Shown here: one piece after another, positions 18,509-27,887 of the stretch | How the letters are laid out: the number at the start of each line of letters is the position of its first letter | How positions within the stretch are numbered: position 1 is the stretch's first letter | Source: UBA583 sp964429995 | GTDB lineage: Archaea > Nanobdellota > Nanobdellia > Woesearchaeales > UBA583 | Length of the DNA stretch: 64,000 bases | NCBI GenBank assembly: GCA_964429995.1 | Contig: CAYSDY010000003.1 | Span: forward strand, 57,472 to 121,471 | Reading direction: 5' to 3' | Position numbers and translations under genes: made by a program | The notes under the pieces: model-generated | Told to the model about the DNA's origin: nothing | What the model saw: the letters and a program-made list of their open reading frames with translations, nothing else | Databases searched by the model: none

Positions 18509-18796
18509 ATGGCATTTTATGAAGAAAGAAAAGAGCTATCAAGTAAAACACTTGATATAAAAAGAGCAATTGATTCTTTAAGAGAAGAACTTGAAGCTGT
18601 TGATTTTTATAATCAAAGAGCTGATGTTTGTTTTAATGAGAGCCTGAAAAAAATATTGATACATAATGCAAATGAAGAAAAAGAACATGCTGCAATGCTT
18701 ATTGAGTGGTTAAGACAGAATGATGAACATTTTCAGAAAGAAATAAAAGAATACCTGTTTCTTGATACAAAAGACATAACAGGTCATCATGAATGA
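18509..18796 (+). CDS. Encapsulated-ferritin-like (EncFtn) protein
   Basis: A 95-aa two-helix ferritin-like protein that aligns without gaps, from memory, to Rhodospirillum rubrum encapsulated ferritin. Conserved are EELEAVDFYNQR and HNANEEKEHAAMLIEWLRQND. The ferroxidase ligands map to E27, E57 and H60, with metal-entry residues E26 and E29; the capping Trp of EncFtn is Phe33. Such proteins oxidise Fe(II) as ring-shaped decamers inside encapsulin shells. No encapsulin gene and no clear C-terminal targeting peptide is seen (it ends DTKDITGHHE). The stop is directly adjacent to the convergent herA stop (no gap). Confidence 0.85.
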   Translation: MAFYEERKELSSKTLDIKRAIDSLREELEAVDFYNQRADVCFNESLKKILIHNANEEKEHAAMLIEWLRQNDEHFQKEIKEYLFLDTKDITGHHE

Positions 18797-20995
18797 TTAA
18801 TTACCTATGTATTTTACTATAAAAATATCTTTTAAATTTTCAACTTTAAAAAACATCTCAAATATTTTTTTCACATCATTGTTTGAAATTTTTTCGTCTT
18901 CTTTTATATCATAAGATAGCTCTTCAAACTTTTGTTTTCCATAAAAATTGGATTCAGCTATATTTTTTGTGAACTTTGTGTTACCTAATACATAATCTTT
19001 CCCTTCTTTAAATAATATTTTTTTTGAAAACAGATTATCGCATATTCGCAATATTTCATTATACATTACATCTGTCTTAAGCAAAAGCTCAGCAGGATTA
19101 AATCTTTCTTTTTCAAGTGTAAGAATTGACTTTAATAATTTTGATTCACTAGCAGAAAGCAATAGGAGTTCGTTGCTTACAGGATAGCCCTCAAATGGGA
19201 ATATGTTCTTTATGATTTGACAGTTGGTCTTGTCAAAAAGAATATTTACCTGTTTACTATCTGGTGTTGTAAGACTAACCATTACTGCACTCACAAGCCC
19301 TATCCTTACATTGTCTGTATCAAGTAACACTTTTGCATCTTCAAGTTCTACTTCTGGTGCAACAAATTGAACAAACTCATTATATTTACCCTTGTATGTA
19401 TGTTCTTTTTCTGGATTGGATTTAATTTCTTTTTCTGTAACTTCTTCTTTTTTTGCAGAAACAACGTTATCATAATATTTGTTATTTTCAATTCTGTTTT
19501 GCTGTTTTGGAATATCAAATGTTTCCTCTTTATCATCAAAATCATCAGAATCGTTAGACATATGTTCTTTGTAATATGAACTCTGATTACTGTTTTCAGA
19601 TGAATCTACTTCATATGACATTGTTATATCAACAGTTTCTCCTCCATGTTTTGAAATTCTTGGTCTGATGTTTACTTTTAGAGGAATATCTATTACTCCA
19701 GTAAGAAGACATGTTCCTATGTTTAGCTTTTGAATCTCTTCTTCAGAATCATTATCAACTCCTTCTGAGGATGATATTACCGACTTTAAATCGTTAGGAT
19801 TTGTTATTTTTAGTAGTATTTGGGTACTGCATTGTGAAATAACATTCTTATCAACCTTTGCTGGTCGTTGAGAAATTACACACAAACCTACTCCAAACTT
19901 TCTTCCTTCACCTGCTATTGTACGTATTATTTTTGAGGATTTCATTTCTCCAAAACTTCTTTCAGGACAAAAATTATGAGCCTCTTCTAAAACAAGTAAA
20001 AATGGAGGGATCTCTTCTTTTTTCCTTGCTTCAAAAAGATCTCTTAAAAGACCAGAAACAAATGTTTCCTGAACATAAGGCTCAACACCTTTTAATGAAA
20101 TTATAGACATTCTTTTGTGTCTTACAATCTCTGATAATGGTGTTGGGGTATGAGAATATATATTTAATTTTTTAAGACTTTCAAGTAGTGTTATTAAAGA
20201 CCATTTACTATTTGATTCTTCATTTGATATATGAAAAACAAGTTCATCTATGTTTACTCTGTTATTTAAAGAACTTAATATGTTAAACATAAGATTTTGC
20301 TGTGCAGGACTTAATTTTTGAGGAAGGGCATTTACCAGTTCTTGTGGATTTAATTTATTTAAATCAAGAGATATTGGTTCACATTGCGGATTTATCTTTA
20401 TGTCTGGGGAAAATTCTTTTACATGATTTAGAAATCCTAAAGGACTAAGACCAAGTTTCTCAAGCCTTTTCATGTCACTTTTATTAGTATTGGGATATTT
20501 AATTGATGCGTACTCATTGTGTGGGTCAAGAATAACTATTGGAATATTTTTTTTTAAGACTTCTTCTAATATTACGCCTACTGTATATGATTTTCCTGCT
20601 CCTGATTTAGCTAATATTGCAATATGTTTTGTTATAACTTTTTTTAAATCTAAATTGATTTTTAAATCGTTATGATTTTCAAGAAGACCTATGTAATCGT
20701 TATCATCAGTTGTTAAGCCTATTGTGTCTTTTATAAACTCATCATCTGCAATTGTTACTAAAGCATCATTTTCAAAAGGCGTTCTTATGTTTTTTAAAAC
20801 TTTGTTGCTTTTAAAACCTATTACCTTACAGTCACCTATAAGTCTGTCACCATCTCTTGTAATATTTAGAACTTGTGCTAATACATCTCCATCGTCATGA
20901 TGAATTACTTTAAGAAAATCAAAAGCTCTTATTTGCTTAAAAATTTCTATGCTAAACCTGTATATATTCGATTTTCCGTACAATCTTGCTAACAT
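18797..20995 (-). CDS. herA: HerA-type hexameric DNA translocase/helicase
   Basis: A FtsK/HerA-superfamily ATPase. An N-terminal HAS-barrel-like region (residues 1-110) is followed by Walker A AKSGAGKS (about 129-136), DPHNEYASI, Walker B LLVLEEAHNF and arginine-finger region ISQRPAKVDKNVISQCSTQIL. In archaea HerA works with NurA and Mre11-Rad50 in DNA end resection. Neither partner gene is nearby; the upstream neighbour at 21112-21810 is not a recognisable NurA. The last 280 residues form an extra linker and C-terminal domain, making it longer than typical HerA (about 500 aa). The ATG at 20995 (MLARLYGKS) is preferred to TTG 21010. Confidence 0.88.
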   Translation of the reverse strand: MLARLYGKSNIYRFSIEIFKQIRAFDFLKVIHHDDGDVLAQVLNITRDGDRLIGDCKVIGFKSNKVLKNIRTPFENDALVTIADDEFIKDTIGLTTDDNDYIGLLENHNDLKINLDLKKVITKHIAILAKSGAGKSYTVGVILEEVLKKNIPIVILDPHNEYASIKYPNTNKSDMKRLEKLGLSPLGFLNHVKEFSPDIKINPQCEPISLDLNKLNPQELVNALPQKLSPAQQNLMFNILSSLNNRVNIDELVFHISNEESNSKWSLITLLESLKKLNIYSHTPTPLSEIVRHKRMSIISLKGVEPYVQETFVSGLLRDLFEARKKEEIPPFLLVLEEAHNFCPERSFGEMKSSKIIRTIAGEGRKFGVGLCVISQRPAKVDKNVISQCSTQILLKITNPNDLKSVISSSEGVDNDSEEEIQKLNIGTCLLTGVIDIPLKVNIRPRISKHGGETVDITMSYEVDSSENSNQSSYYKEHMSNDSDDFDDKEETFDIPKQQNRIENNKYYDNVVSAKKEEVTEKEIKSNPEKEHTYKGKYNEFVQFVAPEVELEDAKVLLDTDNVRIGLVSAVMVSLTTPDSKQVNILFDKTNCQIIKNIFPFEGYPVSNELLLLSASESKLLKSILTLEKERFNPAELLLKTDVMYNEILRICDNLFSKKILFKEGKDYVLGNTKFTKNIAESNFYGKQKFEELSYDIKEDEKISNNDVKKIFEMFFKVENLKDIFIVKYIGN

Positions 20996-21111
20996 TTTTC
21001 TACGATACAATAACCCTTATAAGGGCAAACAAAACTATAAATTGATAAAGAAAGATGTTTTATAAACTTTTTCTGTATAATTTAGTAGTTGATTTTTTTA
21101 TCCTACATAAA

Positions 21112-21810
21112 TTAAATCATGAATTCCTTTTCATGCTTTGTTTCATCTTTTTTGTTTATGATAATTTTTCTTATTATTTTACCTTTTCTTTTAGATAATC
21201 TTCTTATGTCTTCAAAACTTAGCTTGCCTGCTGGAAATATTATATCATTTATTTCTATCCCATTGCTTATTTCAATATTTTTAAGACTTTTATCTTTTAT
21301 GTCGAAACAGAAATCTTTCATAAAAGAATCAACATATTCGTATGGAATTTTTAATTTGCAAAAATCGGCAACTACTTCATCACTTGCCTTAGGAGCCTTG
21401 TCTTTACATGTAAATTTTATGTCATTAACTTCAAATGATATAAAGAGATTATAATTTATAAATGTCTCAACAAATGACTTAAATTTTACTTTGTTTTTCA
21501 ATTCATACTTAAATATACCACGTGATTTTGATGCTTTTAAGTATTTAATCCCATTTCGCTCAAGTTCTAATCCAAGATCCTTATTCCATGATAAACTTCC
21601 ACGAACATCTAGTTCACAATCTCCAATTTTTTGAGCTATAAAAAAAAGCAACTCATCAACAAGGTGAAATGAAGTACTCACCTTAACCTGACTTTTTTCA
21701 AATTTAAGTGTTAACATTGGACCTGTAAATATTCCTTTGCTGTAACGCACAAATTTTGAATGAGCATGATCGTTTTCTTTGTTTTCAAAAATATCCCTTA
21801 TGTAATGCAT
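21112..21810 (-). CDS. Conserved hypothetical protein upstream of herA
   Basis: A 232-aa basic soluble protein with no recognised domain. It lies 116 nt upstream of herA on the same strand, where NurA is found in many archaea, but NurA's acidic nuclease motifs are not evident. The ending (LSKRKGKIIRKIIINKKDETKHEKEF) is strongly basic and could bind nucleic acid. Position suggests cotranscription with herA; function unknown. Confidence 0.65.
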   Translation of the reverse strand: MHYIRDIFENKENDHAHSKFVRYSKGIFTGPMLTLKFEKSQVKVSTSFHLVDELLFFIAQKIGDCELDVRGSLSWNKDLGLELERNGIKYLKASKSRGIFKYELKNKVKFKSFVETFINYNLFISFEVNDIKFTCKDKAPKASDEVVADFCKLKIPYEYVDSFMKDFCFDIKDKSLKNIEISNGIEINDIIFPAGKLSFEDIRRLSKRKGKIIRKIIINKKDETKHEKEFMI

Positions 21811-21861
21811 ACTTAACCTTAAGACTTTTTTTTTATTTATATTTGTATTTACTTAAAAGTT

Positions 21862-22056
21862 ATGATAAATTATCTAATAAGTACTAAACAATATCGTTCG
21901 AACCACAATTTTGAAGACTTTAGATATTTTTTAGATAAAAAATTTATGCAGTTGAATCTTTGTAACAGCTTTTTGTTGGTTCCTATTTATAAAAAAGTTG
22001 AAAAAAATATTAATTTGGGACAAAATAGGATTACAGTTGTTATTAAAAATATTTAA
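21862..22056 (+). CDS. Doubtful small ORF
   Basis: A 64-codon ORF in the 355-nt gap 21811-22165, with a weak TATA-like TTATTTATATT about 20-25 nt upstream. The product has no recognisable domain and could be chance or a gene remnant. I see no other feature in this gap beyond A+T-rich sequence. Confidence 0.2.
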   Translation: MINYLISTKQYRSNHNFEDFRYFLDKKFMQLNLCNSFLLVPIYKKVEKNINLGQNRITVVIKNI

Positions 22057-22165
22057 AAATTATAACTTCTAAGTTATAATATTATCACTAAAATAACAAA
22101 AATAAAAGTATTGAAATATTTAATAGAAAACCTATTATATAAAAATTAACTTTTAATTAAAAAAT

Positions 22166-22528
22166 TTATTTGGATTGGGATTTCCATGTTGAAATGCTTT
22201 CTTTTATCTTTTCAACATAAAGATCAAAATTTTTTTCTATATCGTTTATTATCTCTTCTTTGTTCTTTGAAAAGTATACGAACATAAATCCTCTGTCAAG
22301 ATTCATTTGTCTTTTCATAAGTAATTTTCTACCTATAAGATTTGTTAATATTTTTTGTATCGTTGTCCTATCCTTGCTTATTTTATCTACAAGTTCTTTA
22401 ACACTTAAACCCTTTTGGCTTTTAAGTATCTCTGCAAAAACAAGATACTCAGATTCGTTCAAATTATAATTACACTGTATAAGATCCTTAAGTGTAATTT
22501 TTTTACAGTTAAAATCAATCTGCTTCAT
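22166..22528 (-). CDS. Winged-helix transcriptional regulator (TrmB/MarR-like)
   Basis: A 120-aa protein with a helix-turn-helix at residues about 38-75 (VFAEILKSQKGLSVKELVDKIS, then DRTTIQKILTNLIGRKLLMKR) and a beta-wing ending in RGFMFVYFSKNKEEI. A C-terminal helix probably dimerises. Such small archaeal regulators bind palindromes near TATA boxes. It is divergent from the GATase gene (90-nt spacer) and could regulate it or itself. It is also one candidate to bind the ACTACT-N4-AGTAGT sites (inference). Confidence 0.75.
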   Translation of the reverse strand: MKQIDFNCKKITLKDLIQCNYNLNESEYLVFAEILKSQKGLSVKELVDKISKDRTTIQKILTNLIGRKLLMKRQMNLDRGFMFVYFSKNKEEIINDIEKNFDLYVEKIKESISTWKSQSK

Positions 22529-22618
22529 AGATAGATTAATTGAAGTATATTTAAAAACCTTTTCAAGTAACTTATCTATGATAAAATTCTTAAATCTAAC
22601 TAATCAAATAACTTTATT

Positions 22619-23173
22619 ATGAAAATACTTGTTGTAAATAATCACTCAAAACACATCGAAGAATTATTAAATAAATTAAATGAAGTTGATTCAATAACTA
22701 TAAATTTTGAAGATTTGAAATATAAAGATTATGATGATTATGATGCTATAATACTTTCTGGCGGATCTTCTTTTTCTGTAATAGATCATAAAAAGGAATA
22801 TTCTAAAGAATTAAAACTAATAAAGAATTGCAAACAACCAATACTTGGAATTTGCTTGGGATTTGAATTAATTAATTTTGCTTTTGGTGAAAAATTGGAA
22901 AAATTAGAAGAAAGTGCTAATGGATCAATACCAATAAAATTAATTTTCAAGGACCCTTTATTTGACTCATTGCCAAAAGAGTTTAATGTATATGAGGCTC
23001 ATAGATGGGTTGTTACTAAAAATAAAAATTTAATTGCATTAGCTGAATCTAAATATGGAATTGAAGCTGTAAAACATCCTGAAAAAAAAATATATGGTGT
23101 ACAATTTCATCCAGAAGTTTTTGTTGAAAAAAATCATGCAGAAAAAATTTTAAGAAACTTTTTAAATATTTAA
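22619..23173 (+). CDS. Class I glutamine amidotransferase (GMP synthase subunit A-like)
   Basis: A 184-aa stand-alone GATase domain that releases ammonia from glutamine. The nucleophile is C79 in LGICLGFEL and the triad is completed by H164 and E166 in VQFHPEVF. The start (MKILVVNNHSKHIEELL, ILSGGSSF) and the phrase EAHRWVV fit the archaeal two-subunit GMP synthase glutaminase (GuaAa). The synthetase subunit is not nearby and the oxyanion strand is somewhat divergent, so an aminotransfer partner other than GuaAb is possible. Confidence 0.75.
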   Translation: MKILVVNNHSKHIEELLNKLNEVDSITINFEDLKYKDYDDYDAIILSGGSSFSVIDHKKEYSKELKLIKNCKQPILGICLGFELINFAFGEKLEKLEESANGSIPIKLIFKDPLFDSLPKEFNVYEAHRWVVTKNKNLIALAESKYGIEAVKHPEKKIYGVQFHPEVFVEKNHAEKILRNFLNI

Positions 23174-23193
23174 AGTTTATACAAAATACTTTT

Positions 23194-23209
23194 ACTACTA
23201 AACAGTAGT
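23194..23209. promoter_or_regulatory. Palindrome ACTACT-N4-AGTAGT upstream of the 23253 promoter
   Basis: ACTACT aaac AGTAGT, perfect 6-bp arms, ends 12 nt before the TATA-like TTTATAAATTA at 23222-23232. Similar palindromes lie next to the TATA boxes of the genes at 26794 and 53353. Confidence 0.5.
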
Positions 23210-23252
23210 TTAGTTGCTAAGGTTTATAAATTAACATCATTTAGTCATATTT

Positions 23253-24431
23253 ATGGATAATATAATTGATCATAAAAACAGATCTTATGTAATTTTGCCT
23301 AATGATAATAAAATGCTTCATGTTAAATTTTCATCTCCTTATGTTTTTAGACATGATAAGGATATGGCTTTTCAATTGGATGAAATTGTTTCAAGAGGAA
23401 TTGATACAAAAAGATCGGATGATGGTACAACAGTTTTTCGTGCAAAAAAGGATTCAGTAGGATTATATTGGTTTAAGAATGTGTTCTGTAGAGATGATAT
23501 TGACCCGTTAAAAGTAGGTAATTATTCAGGTCATCAATTGGATGAATATCTTAGATCTGAAAGAGGAATTGATTTAGAGCATGAACTGGTTTTAGAAACT
23601 GCTGATAAAATTAAATATGGAATGTCCCCAACAGATAGAAATAATGCTTATTTGCTTGGATCGGCTACAATTGATTGGATTAAAGATAATATAGAATATA
23701 TTTCTGTTCCTAATAGCTTAATTGATAATGTTGCATTTTTTATTAATTATTTAGGAAACAAAGCAAGTCCTTACAAAATATTGAGAAATAGTTTTAATTT
23801 GAACGATGGCTTGATAAGAATAATTGCATCAAATTGTACTTTAAAAAAGGGAATGAGTAGCAAAGAAACTGCTAAGGATTTGATGGAACAAGCTAATCAG
23901 GTATCTAAGATTTTTCAACTTTTTTGGTTAACCGAAGAAATAACAGCCGGTAAAACCTTAGAAGAAAAATCTGGAAAATGCGTAGGAATAGCTAGAACTT
24001 ATGTAGCATTATTAAGAGCTATGGGAATACCTAGTAAAACAATTGGCGGATATTTTGGTGATAATTATGGAATATTTGGTGGTAATCATGTTTGGGCTAC
24101 GTTATATATCCCAGAATATGGTTGGAAAGAGGTAGATCCTACTTTGGGTGAATATAAAGATTTCTCATTTGATTTTCACGCATATAGTTTTTATGATAAA
24201 GAAGAAGATAATTCGCATAATTTTGAATTTATTGGTACTGATGAATCTAACTTATTGGTAAATGATGTTATTAGTTTGGTTAAATCTGAAAAAAGAAATA
24301 GAATTGCTAAGGCAAGAAACGGATTGAATTTTATTGATAGATACTTTAAAACTTCTAAGTTTAGAAAAACAGAAAGTTTGGAAGCTGAATTGATGAAAGA
24401 TGAGTTAGAATATTTAGAAAGATTTTGTTGA
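23253..24431 (+). CDS. Transglutaminase-like cysteine protease-fold protein
   Basis: A 392-aa protein. Residues about 240-300 hold the transglutaminase core with a complete triad: C243 in SGKCVGIARTYVALLRAMGIP, H279 in GGNHVWATLYIP and D295 in WKEVDPTLG. Archaeal and bacterial members act as proteases, amidases or cross-linkers. No signal peptide is visible, so it should be cytoplasmic. The N-terminal 220 residues match nothing I know. The 3' end overlaps the convergent S51 peptidase by 18 nt. Its promoter carries a palindrome. Confidence 0.82.
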   Translation: MDNIIDHKNRSYVILPNDNKMLHVKFSSPYVFRHDKDMAFQLDEIVSRGIDTKRSDDGTTVFRAKKDSVGLYWFKNVFCRDDIDPLKVGNYSGHQLDEYLRSERGIDLEHELVLETADKIKYGMSPTDRNNAYLLGSATIDWIKDNIEYISVPNSLIDNVAFFINYLGNKASPYKILRNSFNLNDGLIRIIASNCTLKKGMSSKETAKDLMEQANQVSKIFQLFWLTEEITAGKTLEEKSGKCVGIARTYVALLRAMGIPSKTIGGYFGDNYGIFGGNHVWATLYIPEYGWKEVDPTLGEYKDFSFDFHAYSFYDKEEDNSHNFEFIGTDESNLLVNDVISLVKSEKRNRIAKARNGLNFIDRYFKTSKFRKTESLEAELMKDELEYLERFC

Positions 24432-25046
24432 TATATCTTTAATTTCAACATTTTTACCTCTAACTAATATTACTTGTGAGTTGGTAATTGGAACTAATTT
24501 TAAATGTGAATCATATTTTTTAATAATTTGTTCTACCACTTTTTGAAATGGGAAGTTTGTGTAATGTGGAAGTGGATAAAAATCTGTAATGTTTAAGGAT
24601 AAATTATCTTTTAATTCTATAGCTTTTTTATAATCATCCATATCTTTTACATATTCAATGTTTGGAGAAACAACAATTGAACCTGCAGATTCCCCAATGT
24701 AAATTTTACCTAGGTTAATCTGCTCTATTATTATTTTGTCAGCACCACTCTTTTTTAACTCTTGTAATAAAAAAAAAGTATTCCCACCTGTAATATAAAT
24801 ATAATCATTGTTTCTTAGTTTATCTGCTATTTCTTTATTTGTAGCTTTTGTCATTTCAAGCTCATCTACTATTAAACCTAATTTTTCAAGAGCTTTTTTC
24901 CCCGAATTAACATAAAATATAACTTTTTCAGGTAAACTTGCTGTTGGAATAAAGGTAACTCTTTTTCCTTTTAATTCTTCTTGTGCAAAATCTTTAAATA
25001 ATGTTGAAACATCTTTAAATGATGATGATAAAAATAATCTTTTCAC
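24414..25046 (-). CDS. Peptidase family S51 (dipeptidase E-like)
   Basis: A 210-aa GATase-fold serine peptidase. The nucleophile is S120 in YIGESAGSIVVSP and the histidine is H161 in FYPLPHYTNFPF, both in the PepE/cyanophycinase-like positions, preceded by YITGGNTFFLL. PepE cleaves N-terminal aspartyl dipeptides. Translation starts at GTG 25046. A TATA-like AGTTTATAAGTTT is at about 25067-25078 on the minus strand. Confidence 0.85.
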   Translation of the reverse strand: MKRLFLSSSFKDVSTLFKDFAQEELKGKRVTFIPTASLPEKVIFYVNSGKKALEKLGLIVDELEMTKATNKEIADKLRNNDYIYITGGNTFFLLQELKKSGADKIIIEQINLGKIYIGESAGSIVVSPNIEYVKDMDDYKKAIELKDNLSLNITDFYPLPHYTNFPFQKVVEQIIKKYDSHLKLVPITNSQVILVRGKNVEIKDISTKSF

Positions 25047-25148
25047 AATATATAGCTTAAAATTGAAACTTATAAACTTATTCTGTGACAGATAATAGTT
25101 ATTGAAAGCAAAAGTATAAAAACATAAGGTGTCAAAAAATATTTTATA

Positions 25149-26006
25149 GTGAAAAAAAGCATAAAATATGTATCATTTTTAAATGTTATAATTAATGTGT
25201 TTCTATTTCTTATTAAAATAACTGCAGGATTTTTCTTTTCAAATATGAGTCTTATTGCTGATTCATTTAATTCTCTTACTGACATTATATCTGCAACTAT
25301 AATCTGTTTTACAGTTAAAATTAATAATCTAAAAGCGGATTCTGATCATCAGTTTGGACATTCAAGAGCAGAAAACATTGCTGGTTATACAATAGGGATT
25401 CTTATGATTGTCTTGGCATTTAATCTTTTTTTAATGGTTTATGATAAGATTATAAACCATGTTCCTTCTGTGTATAACAATTTATTGTTATTAGTATCAA
25501 TAATTACTCTTGTTTGTAAGATAGGAATGTTTTTTATTGTTGGATATGTACTTAAACACAACGATAGCCCTGCACTTAAGGCAAACAGACAGGACCATTT
25601 AAATGATGTTTTTATAATTTCTTCTATATTACTGTCTATAATTCTTTTAAGATATTCTATTAATTTAGATATTTTCTTTGCAACAATAATAGGAATATAT
25701 ATACTTATTAATGGAATAAAAATCTGCTTTGAAAACATCAATCATCTTATGGGAATAAAAGCACCTGATGATTTAATTGAAAAAATCAAAATGATTGCTT
25801 TATCAAATAAGGATGTAAAAGGTCTTAATGATATATTCACACAGTACTTAGGAAATAAAATACAAGTTGAAATCCATATAGAAGTTAATAATCAAATGAC
25901 TATAAAACAGGCACATGATATAGCAAATTCTGTGAAAAAACAAATACTTAAACTTGAGTTTGTAAATAATTGTTTTGTTCATATTGATGAATACAAAAAC
26001 ATGTAA
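25149..26006 (+). CDS. Cation diffusion facilitator, Mn-type metal site
   Basis: A 285-aa six-helix CDF exporter with a C-terminal cytoplasmic domain (from about 205). The helix-2 ligands are N41 and D45 (SFNSLTD) and the helix-5 ligands D149 and D153 (DHLND), giving an N-D-D-D site. From what I recall of the family, this set is associated with Mn(II) exporters such as MntE, whereas Zn exporters use H/D-D-H-D. Start is GTG 25149. The gene is monocistronic between a divergent peptidase gene and tdk. Confidence 0.85.
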   Translation: MKKSIKYVSFLNVIINVFLFLIKITAGFFFSNMSLIADSFNSLTDIISATIICFTVKINNLKADSDHQFGHSRAENIAGYTIGILMIVLAFNLFLMVYDKIINHVPSVYNNLLLLVSIITLVCKIGMFFIVGYVLKHNDSPALKANRQDHLNDVFIISSILLSIILLRYSINLDIFFATIIGIYILINGIKICFENINHLMGIKAPDDLIEKIKMIALSNKDVKGLNDIFTQYLGNKIQVEIHIEVNNQMTIKQAHDIANSVKKQILKLEFVNNCFVHIDEYKNM

Positions 26007-26093
26007 ACAATTCTTAAAAGTTTAGCAAAAAAAAATAACAAAACAAAGTTACAATAAAATATTTTAAAGTGTATCTTTTTGTAATTACTGTAT

Positions 26094-26702
26094 ATGATAA
26101 AAGTTGTTAGTGATTACATAAAGCCTGGTTTTTTAGAAGTATACTGTGGACCTATGAAGTCAGGAAAAACAAGAGAACTGATAAATAGGATTGATAAGCT
26201 TGAATATATAGATAATTGTTCATTTATTATAATTAAACCTTCTGTTGACACAAGAGATAAAAACACATTAAAAACACGATTTGGAAATCTTGCCTATGAG
26301 TGTACATTTATTGATGAAGACAAACCGGAAGAAATTATTGATATAGTTAAAGATAAATATCACCTTGTAATAATAGATGAAGCACATTTCTTTGGACCTA
26401 AAATTTTTGAAACTCTTGATTATCTTTTAAGATCAGGTTTGCATATAATAGTTGCTGGTTTAGATCTTAACTTTAGAGGAGAACCTTTTGGATCAATGGG
26501 TGCAATACTTTGCCTTGCAAACAAAGTACATAAGCTTAGCGGAATATGTAATCATCCTGATTGTTTTGAAAAATCAACAAGAACCCAAAAAACAATAAAT
26601 GGGAAACCTGCTCCTTATAAATCACCTGAAGTAGTTATAGGAGATGAAGAAGAAGGATATAGTTGCAGATGCTTAAAACATCATTATATTGATAAATATT
26701 AA
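26094..26702 (+). CDS. tdk: Thymidine kinase
   Basis: A type II thymidine kinase that phosphorylates thymidine to dTMP. P-loop GPMKSGKT (19-26), Walker B VIIDEAHFF, the lasso/thymidine-binding region and a structural zinc site (GICNHPDC and CRCLKHH) are present. Length of 202 aa is normal. It implies nucleoside salvage, as expected in a genome-reduced or symbiotic archaeon (inference). A TATA-like element lies about 30 nt ahead of the ATG. Confidence 0.92.
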   Translation: MIKVVSDYIKPGFLEVYCGPMKSGKTRELINRIDKLEYIDNCSFIIIKPSVDTRDKNTLKTRFGNLAYECTFIDEDKPEEIIDIVKDKYHLVIIDEAHFFGPKIFETLDYLLRSGLHIIVAGLDLNFRGEPFGSMGAILCLANKVHKLSGICNHPDCFEKSTRTQKTINGKPAPYKSPEVVIGDEEEGYSCRCLKHHYIDKY

Positions 26703-26732
26703 TAATTTGTTAGTTTAACAACAAAAACAACT

Positions 26733-26748
26733 ACAACTTATTAGTAGT
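26733..26748. promoter_or_regulatory. Palindrome related to ACTACT-N4-AGTAGT
   Basis: ACAACT tatt AGTAGT (4 of 6 bases match in the left arm) lies 13 nt before the TATA box TTTTTATAAATA at about 26761-26772, at the same distance as the site ahead of 23253. Confidence 0.4.
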
Positions 26749-26793
26749 TAATTTTACTTATTTTTATAAATACTTTTTGATTATCAACTTGTT

Positions 26794-27144
26794 ATGGGAA
26801 AATCATACCAATATATACATGATGATGTAACATTACATGATGTTCATCAAAATGCAAGAAATGAGTGGACAATAAGACATAAAAAACGTGATGTATTATT
26901 ATGTCAAAATTTTAATAACAGTCATGAAAGTCTTAATTTTTTAAAAGGCTTAGAAGTTAAAGACTATTTAGCACCAATAACTGTTGTAGGTTATGTTGAA
27001 TATGTAATGATAGCTCAGAATAGTTATAGAAAAATAAGCTATATAGAACCAATAGAGAGTGAAGATGAAAGAAGTGAACTTGTAAAAAAGATAAAAAGAG
27101 AATTTGGTGGTACAATTTGCTTTTGGTCTTTAAAAAAAGCATAA
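26794..27144 (+). CDS. Hypothetical small protein
   Basis: A 116-aa soluble protein with no known domain. The start is supported by a good TATA box 20-30 nt upstream and by a regulatory palindrome. The alternating pattern (LAPITVVGYVEYVMIAQNSYRKISYIEPI) suggests a small beta-rich fold. It may be coregulated with 23253 and 53353 (inference from the shared palindrome). Confidence 0.65.
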   Translation: MGKSYQYIHDDVTLHDVHQNARNEWTIRHKKRDVLLCQNFNNSHESLNFLKGLEVKDYLAPITVVGYVEYVMIAQNSYRKISYIEPIESEDERSELVKKIKREFGGTICFWSLKKA

Positions 27145-27166
27145 AAACTTTATTTTACATTTGAAT

Positions 27167-27835
27167 TTAACTTATTATAAGTCTAAACAGCATTTTGAAT
27201 CCATTTTTAATACTTTGCCCTTTTTTTAATGATTCTTTTGTATAAATTACCTCTATTGGAATTTCTTTGTATTTTAATCCATATTTGTGTATTTCTCCAG
27301 ACATTTCTGAACAAAATTCAAACCTATCATTTGTTATGTTTATTTTATCTATTGCCTTTTTACTGAAACCTCTAAAACCACTTTGGGAATCTCTTATATA
27401 TATTCCATATATTATAAATGTTAAAATGCTTCCTATGTAATTTGCAATTTTTCTGCTTATTGGCATTTTATTGCTATACATTAACATTCTTGAACCTATA
27501 ACCGTATCATAATTTTCAAGAGCCTTAACTATTTTATGTATATCTTCTGGATTATGCTGGCCATCTGAATCCATTAAGACTAAATAGTTATATTTTTTGT
27601 TTTTGGCATATGTTATACCTGTATTAGTTGCAGCACCTGCTCCTCTGTTTATTATATGATGTAAAAATGTTACATTATTTTTCTTAAGTATATCTTTTGT
27701 TGAATCTGTTGAACAATCATCTATAACAAGAATATTATCATAACCTTGATATCTTATTCCTTCTATTACATTAATTATAGTTTTTGACTCATTATATGCA
27801 GGAAGAACTATTAATACATCTTTTTTGTCTATCAT
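27167..27835 (-). CDS. Glycosyltransferase family 2 (dolichyl-phosphate sugar synthase-like)
   Basis: A 222-aa GT-A fold enzyme. It has VLPAYNESKTI at the N-terminus, DDCSTDST, metal-binding DSDGQHNPEDI, and IRDSQSGFRGFSKKAI, the pattern of DPM1/polyprenyl-phosphate sugar transferases. It has no C-terminal membrane segments. It probably loads a sugar onto a lipid carrier for glycan or N-glycosylation pathways. It is 52 nt from the fen stop and probably follows fen in one transcript. Confidence 0.85.
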   Translation of the reverse strand: MIDKKDVLIVLPAYNESKTIINVIEGIRYQGYDNILVIDDCSTDSTKDILKKNNVTFLHHIINRGAGAATNTGITYAKNKKYNYLVLMDSDGQHNPEDIHKIVKALENYDTVIGSRMLMYSNKMPISRKIANYIGSILTFIIYGIYIRDSQSGFRGFSKKAIDKINITNDRFEFCSEMSGEIHKYGLKYKEIPIEVIYTKESLKKGQSIKNGFKMLFRLIIS

Positions 27836-27887
27836 AGAAAATAATCAAATTTGATTTTTTATAAATATTTACATAAAATATTCAATT

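Noticed and set aside
21112..21810. NurA nuclease beside herA
   Set aside because: The acidic nuclease motifs of NurA cannot be seen; left as hypothetical.
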